From CAKSQF01 sp964569225 (GTDB lineage Bacteria; Bacillota; Clostridia; Oscillospirales; CAG-272), in contig CAZMTU010000038.1 of NCBI GenBank assembly GCA_964569225.1, positions 1 to 19,354 of the forward strand: 19,354 nt of DNA. Reading direction: 5' to 3'. Numbering within the stretch: position 1 is the first letter of the stretch; each line of letters starts with the position of its first letter. Below are positions 15,440 through 19,354 of the stretch, piece after piece. The notes under the pieces are model-generated. The model was not told the origin of the DNA and ran no database searches. It saw only the letters and a list, made by a program, of their open reading frames with translations. Position numbers and translations under genes: made by a program.

Positions 15440-15459
15440 TCCCCTTTTGAGAAGATTTT
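15440..15459 (+). repeat. IS3 element left terminal inverted repeat
   Basis: TCCCCTTTTGAGAAGATTTT is the reverse complement of the right end at 16759-16778 with two mismatches. The outer sequence AATT beyond both ends also looks similar, so the exact tip may lie a few bases further out. Confidence 0.7.
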
Positions 15460-15491
15460 GCACAAGTCGGTAAAAACATACAATGAAAAAA

Positions 15492-15538
15492 AAAGCCTCC
15501 TATGGTAGAATGTAAGAACATTTATCATAGGAGGCTTT
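15492..15538 (+). promoter_or_regulatory. Hairpin masking the orfA ribosome-binding site
   Basis: AAAGCCTCCTATG (15492-15504) pairs perfectly over 13 bp with CATAGGAGGCTTT (15526-15538). An inner AATGT/ACATT stem (15509-15513/15518-15522) closes on an AAGA loop. The 3' arm contains the AGGAGG site of orfA, whose ATG is at 15542. Such structures are known to block translation from transcripts entering an IS from outside; that role here is an inference. Confidence 0.7.
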
Positions 15539-15541
15539 GCA

Positions 15542-15981
15542 ATGGCGAGAAGATACAAACATATAGCGGAATATGAAGCGGTCATACTTCGTATGAAAAG
15601 CGAAGGAAAAACAAGAAGAGAAATCGGAGAAGCAGTTGGTTTCAGCAAGGAACAAGTCAAGGGCCTTATCAAGAGATGCAATCGGAAGCAGGAAAAGCTC
15701 GCCGACGGAATGGTCATTCACCAAAAAGCAGACCGCCTAAGAAAGATTACGAAGTCGCAGAAAAAGCCCAAACAGCAGAACTGCGGTATAGCAACCGCTT
15801 CTCGAAACTTCAAAGAATCGACACATTTCGCTGCTCGAATACTTCTCCTTATGGCGATAGATCACCCTATATTTTACACTTATCCTCACTTCCTTTCTGT
15901 GAGCAAGAGAAAATCCCGCATCAGTTCGTTTTCCATCTCAAGTTGCTTGATCCTTACTTCTTTCCGGGCAAGAACATGCTT
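15542..15981 (+). pseudogene. IS3-family orfA, frameshifted and with its C-terminal part inverted
   Basis: From the ATG at 15542 the frame reads MARRYKHIAEYEAVILRMKS with a helix-turn-helix (TRREIGEAVGFSKEQVKGL), typical of clostridial IS3 orfA. After residue 62 a missing base near 15728 shifts the frame, and the next frame continues RPPKKDYEVAEKAQTAELRY to 15789. The expected leucine-zipper end of orfA, LARKEVRIKQLEMENELMRD then FLLLTERK and stop, is found on the opposite strand at about 15981-15886. It is in a block inverted together with the beginning of orfB. The gene is therefore inactive. Confidence 0.8.
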
Positions 15982-16694
15982 ATGTAGGAAAGATAGACAC
16001 ACCCGCATGGGATCTTCCGCTCGCCGAGAAAATCCGGGAATATCAGAAGTGTATTTCTGCATAACGCGAAGAACGGTCTTGGGATTCTTGCGCATTTCTT
16101 ATTTTTCCAGCCATATCTGTAACTCCGCGATAGCCATAGGTGCTTGTGGCTACAACCTGCTTTCCGTTGTCAGGCGCAAGAAATACCGCAATTACAGTGA
16201 ACATCTACACAGATATCCGAATTTGCTCAACAGAGATTTTTACGCAGATTGTCCCAATCAGAAATGAGCGGCGGATAGTTCATATCATCCAATCTCGTTC
16301 TTTTCACGATCAGAGCTGTCATGAGGAAAGAAAAGGTCCCCGCGGACCAGCAACTCCACAGTGACCAAGGATTTCAGTACACCAGCATATTTCAAGCTGA
16401 CACAATCATACCACTTCAAAGCAGTTTTCACTGCCTGAAAAAAGCAGCATTCCGTCGCAAAAATGGATCATCATACCCCCGTCCATGTTAAGATGCGAAA
16501 ATCCGTATGACAACGCTTTGGCTGTAAATTTTTTCACGATCCTCAAAACCGAGTGTATTTACCGAGCAAAAATCCGCACCTATGAGGAGGTACGCCTCCT
16601 CATAGGTGCATACATTCAATTCTACAACAATAAACGTGTCCAACTCAAAACAAAACTGCCCTCTCTTGAGATTAGATGTCAGTTTACTGCTTGA
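15790..16694 (+). pseudogene. IS3-family orfB (DDE transposase), scrambled
   Basis: Pieces of the DDE transposase are found in this order. On the minus strand at about 15885-15790: VRISVKYRVIYRHKEKYS and CRFFEVSRSGCY. On plus at about 15988-16049: IDTPAWDLPLAEKIREYQK. On minus at about 16147-16053: TYGYRGV, then (shifted) QIWLEK and NPKTVLRVMQKY. On plus from about 16152: YNLLSVVRRKKYRNY to PNQK (16264). After a deletion removing the first catalytic Asp region: LVLFTIRAVMRKEK and QLHSDQGFQYTS. After a shift: YFKLTQSYH. After an insertion: ENPYDNALAVNFFTILKTEC to the stop at 16694. The HSDQG (second Asp) block is still visible, and NPYDNALA-NFF normally carries the catalytic Glu, here Val. Not functional. 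Confidence 0.8.
16576..16609. repeat. Perfect 15-bp palindrome inside orfB
   Basis: GCACCTATGAGGAGG (16576-16590) and CCTCCTCATAGGTGC (16595-16609) are perfectly complementary around a TACG loop. The palindrome falls within the frame that encodes RTYEEVRLLIGAY of orfB and does not interrupt it. Confidence 0.85.
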
Positions 16695-16758
16695 ATTTCG
16701 ATATTTTCTATCATAGAGGGCTTTTGGCGCTGTCTGTACAAAAATGGGGCAGTTCAAT

Positions 16759-16778
16759 AAAATCTTGTCAAAAGAGGA
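16759..16778 (-). repeat. IS3 element right terminal inverted repeat
   Basis: AAAATCTTGTCAAAAGAGGA matches the reverse complement of 15440-15459 at 18 of 20 positions. It lies about 65 nt after the orfB stop, as expected for an IS3-type end. Confidence 0.7.
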
Positions 16779-16997
16779 GAATTTTATCAATCAAAAGAAT
16801 CGATGCAGTTCATTCAATAATCAATGAATCAACAAAAACGAAACAACGGTGCTGCCAAGCGCGACAAACAATTCGATCGACAGAAGTTAAGCTTTATGAG
16901 CAATTTCGCAGATAATGGAAAACAGCTTCAAGTCAGTCGTTTTTATTACAATTTATAACAGTAGCGTTAGATTTTTTCGAATCACCTAAGTCCTCAT
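16779..16997. other. Spacer between the IS3 element and recR, no supported gene
   Basis: A 44-codon frame (16824-16958, plus; MNQQKRNNGAAKRD... ending RFYYNL) is present but has no Shine-Dalgarno and no known motif, so I do not call it. No clear terminator for the minus-strand recR transcript is seen. Confidence 0.3.
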
Positions 16998-17597
16998 TCA
17001 GTTCAATTCCCGCCTGCCATCCAATGCACGGAATAAAGTTACTTCATCAGCATATTCAAGGTCAGCGCCTACCGGCATACCGTAAGCCAAACGGGATACC
17101 TTCACTCCTAACGGTTTCAGCAAGCGGGTAAGATACATAGCAGTCGCTTCCCCCTCCACAGTTGGATTGGTCGCGATAATCACTTCCTCGACCCGCTCAT
17201 TTTGCAACCGTTCAAGCAACTGCCCGATTTTAAGCTGATCCGGTCCGACCCCATTCATAGGAGATAATACTCCTTCCAACACATGATAGCGCCCCGAATA
17301 GTCTTTTACACGCTCAATGCTCATGACAGCTCGGGCATCCTCGACCACACATATAATCGGTTTTCGGCTGGAATCATCGCAAACTGAACAAATTTCGCCC
17401 TCGCACAAATTGTTGCATATTCTGCACCGGTGAATCCGATGTTTAGCAGAGGAAATTGCATCGGCAAACTGATCAGCTTCTTCTTTACTCCAATCAAGCA
17501 CTGACAAAGCGTAACGCGCGGCCGTTTTCCGTCCCACACCGGGAAGCTTAGCGAATTGCTCAATCAGCAGCTCCAACGGCAGAATGTATTCGCTCAT
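16998..17597 (-). CDS. recR: Recombination mediator protein RecR
   Basis: RecR works with RecO and RecF in loading RecA onto gapped DNA. The 199 residues (the usual length) show a helix-hairpin-helix KLPGVGRKTAARYAL (17-31) and a four-Cys zinc finger (C58-x2-C61 and C70-x2-C73, in CRICNNLCEGEICSVC). A Toprim domain follows, starting IICVVEDARAV (81-91) and including IIATNPTVEGEATAMYL (140-156), then GMPVGADLEYADEVTL near the C-terminus. It starts 1 nt after the ybaB stop, with only a weak site, so translation is probably coupled. Order dnaX-ybaB-recR is the widespread bacterial arrangement. All key residues look intact. Confidence 0.97.
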   Translation of the reverse strand: MSEYILPLELLIEQFAKLPGVGRKTAARYALSVLDWSKEEADQFADAISSAKHRIHRCRICNNLCEGEICSVCDDSSRKPIICVVEDARAVMSIERVKDYSGRYHVLEGVLSPMNGVGPDQLKIGQLLERLQNERVEEVIIATNPTVEGEATAMYLTRLLKPLGVKVSRLAYGMPVGADLEYADEVTLFRALDGRRELN

Positions 17598-17598
17598 T

Positions 17599-17949
17599 TC
17601 AGAACAGTCCGGGAACGTTCATTTGTCCGGTAATCTTTTCCATTTCAGCAGAATTGATCGCCTCTACCTTTTTAATCGCCTCATTAACGCCCGCCACTAA
17701 AATATCGGAAAGGGTTTCAATATCATCAGGATCAACGACTTCCGGAGAAATTTCAATATTCATAATTTCTTTTTTACCGTTAATTTTTACAGTGACAACA
17801 CCGCCGCCTGCCTGCACTTCATATTCCTTCGCATCCAGCTCTTCCTGAAGCGCCGCCATATCTTCCTGCATTTTCTGAGCCTGACGGATCATTCCCTGCA
17901 TATTATTGGCACCGCCTGATGTGTATTCTTTGGGAATTCTTGATTTCAT
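17599..17949 (-). CDS. ybaB: YbaB/EbfC family nucleoid-associated protein
   Basis: The 116-residue product has a glycine/asparagine-containing start, then MIRQAQKMQEDMAALQEELD (about 20-39), the characteristic first helix of the YbaB/EbfC fold. EYEVQAGGGVVTVKINGKKE (two strands), IEISPEVVDPDDIETLSDIL and a C-terminal helix NEAIKKVEA follow. These small dimers bind DNA and coat the nucleoid; the link to recR-dependent repair comes from the conserved neighbourhood. AAGGAT about 8-9 nt before the ATG (17949-17947) supports the start. It is separated from dnaX by 35 nt and from recR by 1 nt. Confidence 0.95.
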   Translation of the reverse strand: MKSRIPKEYTSGGANNMQGMIRQAQKMQEDMAALQEELDAKEYEVQAGGGVVTVKINGKKEIMNIEISPEVVDPDDIETLSDILVAGVNEAIKKVEAINSAEMEKITGQMNVPGLF

Positions 17950-17984
17950 GTTTAATCATCCTTTTCTAAAAAATGTTGACTTAT

Positions 17985-19354
17985 CTAAAACAGGTCATCC
18001 ATTGCGGATACAGCCTTGTTTTTACTTTGATTTACCTCAATCAGCACCTCGCTGAATTGATCTCCCTGAGCAGCAGCCAATGAATGCAGCTTACTTTCTG
18101 CTCCGTTACCGATCAGCATTGTCTTGGAAAATGAATCCGACACCAACACGTGCAGACGATCCGAAGCATCAATCAACGCAGCTGCACTGCGCAGAAACGG
18201 TGCGCTGCTCACATCCACTTTTTCATACTGAGCAATCAGATCTGCCCAACCCATGTATTCCTTATCGGCAGCTTCCCTAACTGTTTGGGTGCTTTCGCGA
18301 TTTGAGAACTTCTCTAATATTCGATCTGAATCTAATGATGATTGCCCCAGATCTGCCGCTTCAATCTCCGATTTTGCAGAAGCTGCTTCCTTATGCCCAA
18401 GAGCACCCTGAACGTTTGACAAGGGGGTTACAGGCATCTGAGTCGGTGCAGATGGCAATACCGCTCCTCCGCCCGCAATTAACATTGTCAGCTTCTCTTC
18501 TAAACCGGCAATACGGGCAGACAATGCCTCATTGGAATCTCCAAAAGCGTCAGAACAAAGTCTAAGCAGTGTCATTTCGGCGCAAATACGCTTGTCCTCT
18601 CCCTTTCCCATCAGTAAAAACGCATCTTCCAACAGTTTCACATGATAAAGCAAGGTCTGATAGCGAAAAAATGAAGCCAATTCACACAACTCAGTTAACT
18701 CACTGTCGCTGTAATCGAGAATTTCTCCTGACACTGGATTAGAATCAGGCGTAATTTTCAGCAGCTTCTGTACCATCATATCCCGGTAATAACCGATCAG
18801 ATCGGTAAAAAATACCGACAAATCCACTGCAGAGCGGTAAAGTCCTGATATTTGATCAAGAATGGCGCTGTAGTTTCGTTCCTTAATGCAATGCACCATC
18901 CCGGCAACCTGTTCTCTTCCGCACACACCCGCAGCTTCCCCTACGCAGTCAGCATCCACTATTTTTCCTTCGCCAGCGCACAGCTCCAACATACTGACGG
19001 CATCACGCATTCCGCCCTGAGAAAGCCTCGCAATCATTCTGGCGCCATCCTCAGTCAACCGAATGCCTTCTTTCTCTGCAATGTAGTTTAAACGCTGCAT
19101 GATGGTTCCTATAGAAATCCTGCGAAAATCAAAGCGCTGACAGCGAGAAAGAATCGTTGCAGGTATTTCCTGCATTTCAGTAGTAGCTAAAATAAAAATA
19201 ACCTTCGAGGGCGGTTCCTCCAGCGTTTTTAAGAGCGCATTGAACGCCCCTTCTGAGAGCATATGCACCTCATCGATGATATACACCCGCGTGCCTGCTT
19301 CCGATGGAGTAAAAATCACTTCTTCCCGAATATCCCGAATGTAATCGACACCGG
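17985..19354 (-). CDS. dnaX: DNA polymerase III subunit gamma/tau, N-terminus beyond the right edge
   Basis: The frame is open through the right window edge (GVDYIRDIREEV precedes the first internal GTG), so the gene continues outside. Roughly the first 100 residues, with Walker A and the zinc module, are missing. What is visible is the clamp-loader ATPase core: Walker B-type YIIDEVHMLS, NALLKTLEEPP, FILATTEMQEIPATILSRCQRF (the SRC arginine-finger motif), and the lid domain with RLSQGGMRDAVSMLE. The collar domain follows, then a low-complexity linker and a C-terminal domain ending SAMDDLF at the stop. DnaX loads the sliding clamp and organises the replisome. No internal slippery run stands out in the visible part. 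Confidence 0.96.
   Translation of the reverse strand, partial: GVDYIRDIREEVIFTPSEAGTRVYIIDEVHMLSEGAFNALLKTLEEPPSKVIFILATTEMQEIPATILSRCQRFDFRRISIGTIMQRLNYIAEKEGIRLTEDGARMIARLSQGGMRDAVSMLELCAGEGKIVDADCVGEAAGVCGREQVAGMVHCIKERNYSAILDQISGLYRSAVDLSVFFTDLIGYYRDMMVQKLLKITPDSNPVSGEILDYSDSELTELCELASFFRYQTLLYHVKLLEDAFLLMGKGEDKRICAEMTLLRLCSDAFGDSNEALSARIAGLEEKLTMLIAGGGAVLPSAPTQMPVTPLSNVQGALGHKEAASAKSEIEAADLGQSSLDSDRILEKFSNRESTQTVREAADKEYMGWADLIAQYEKVDVSSAPFLRSAAALIDASDRLHVLVSDSFSKTMLIGNGAESKLHSLAAAQGDQFSEVLIEVNQSKNKAVSAMDDLF

Larger units (their letters stand above)
15440..16778 (+). mobile_element. Degenerate IS3-family insertion sequence with internal inversions
   Basis: The element is about 1.34 kb, a normal IS3-family length. 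Its ends are imperfect inverted repeats (15440-15459 and 16759-16778, 18 of 20 matching). Inside are recognisable pieces of orfA and orfB, but the order is scrambled in place. 15542-15789 is plus, about 15790-15981 is minus, about 15982-16049 is plus, about 16050-16147 is minus, and the rest is plus. There is also a 1-base deletion near 15728, a deletion of about 30 codons near 16265, a small frameshift near 16386 and an insertion near 16414-16478. It cannot make transposase. A target-site duplication is not clear. Breakpoints were read by eye and may be off by a few bases. Confidence 0.85.

Noticed and set aside
16824..16958. 44-codon plus-strand frame between the IS3 end and recR
   Set aside because: No ribosome-binding site, an in-frame stop just two codons upstream of its ATG, no recognisable motif, and it lies in the spacer next to a decayed element.
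17985..19319. dnaX as a complete gene starting at the GTG at 19319
   Set aside because: The frame stays open and clearly homologous (GVDYIRDIREE) to the window edge, and the Walker A part is missing, so the gene is truncated by the window.

Overview
This window looks like a chromosomal segment of a low- to mid-GC Firmicute, most likely a Clostridia member of the Oscillospiraceae/Ruminococcaceae type. The evidence is the gene content and order (yybS-gdpP-rplI-dnaB, tilS-hpt-ftsH, dnaX-ybaB-recR), strong purine-rich Shine-Dalgarno sites, SigA-type promoters and clostridial-style mobile-element debris. The taxonomic call is an inference; no rRNA is present.

Layout. (1) Positions 1-353 hold the start of a flavin-reductase-like gene on the minus strand, cut by the left edge. 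It is divergent from the main operon, and two consensus-like promoters lie back to back in 434-509. (2) Positions 600-9857 are a tight plus-strand housekeeping run: a YybS/DUF2232 membrane protein, c-di-AMP phosphodiesterase GdpP, ribosomal protein bL9, replicative helicase DnaB, tRNA(Ile)-lysidine synthetase TilS, hypoxanthine phosphoribosyltransferase and membrane protease FtsH. dnaB/tilS and tilS/hpt overlap by 4 nt, so two clusters that are separate in Bacillus are joined here. (3) Positions 9858-12273 look like an accessory insertion. They contain a terminator-like hairpin after ftsH, further hairpins, a broken TnpV gene remnant, and an AT-richer gene for a sigma-70 family protein whose C-terminal extension of about 340 residues I do not recognise. 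(4) Positions 12274-15418 are a cell-envelope group: a small lipoprotein (minus strand), a membrane-anchored LytM/M23-fold protein that has lost its zinc ligands, and a YdcF/SanA-type DUF218 membrane protein overlapping it by 4 nt. (5) Positions 15440-16778 are a wrecked IS3-family element with recognisable ends. Two internal blocks are inverted in place, and there are frameshifts, a deletion, an insertion and several strong palindromes. (6) Positions 16998-19354 (minus strand) are the recombination/replication cluster dnaX (5' part beyond the right edge), ybaB/ebfC and recR, convergent with everything before it.

The housekeeping genes cover c-di-AMP turnover, translation, replication, tRNA modification, purine salvage and membrane proteolysis. 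The minus-strand cluster covers the clamp loader and RecFOR-type repair. I do not see a clear new defence or biosynthetic system. The most unusual items are the internally inverted IS3 element with palindromes at its inversion junctions, the pseudo-peptidase LytM protein, the sigma factor with a large unknown C-terminus, and the palindrome-bearing extra segment inside TilS.
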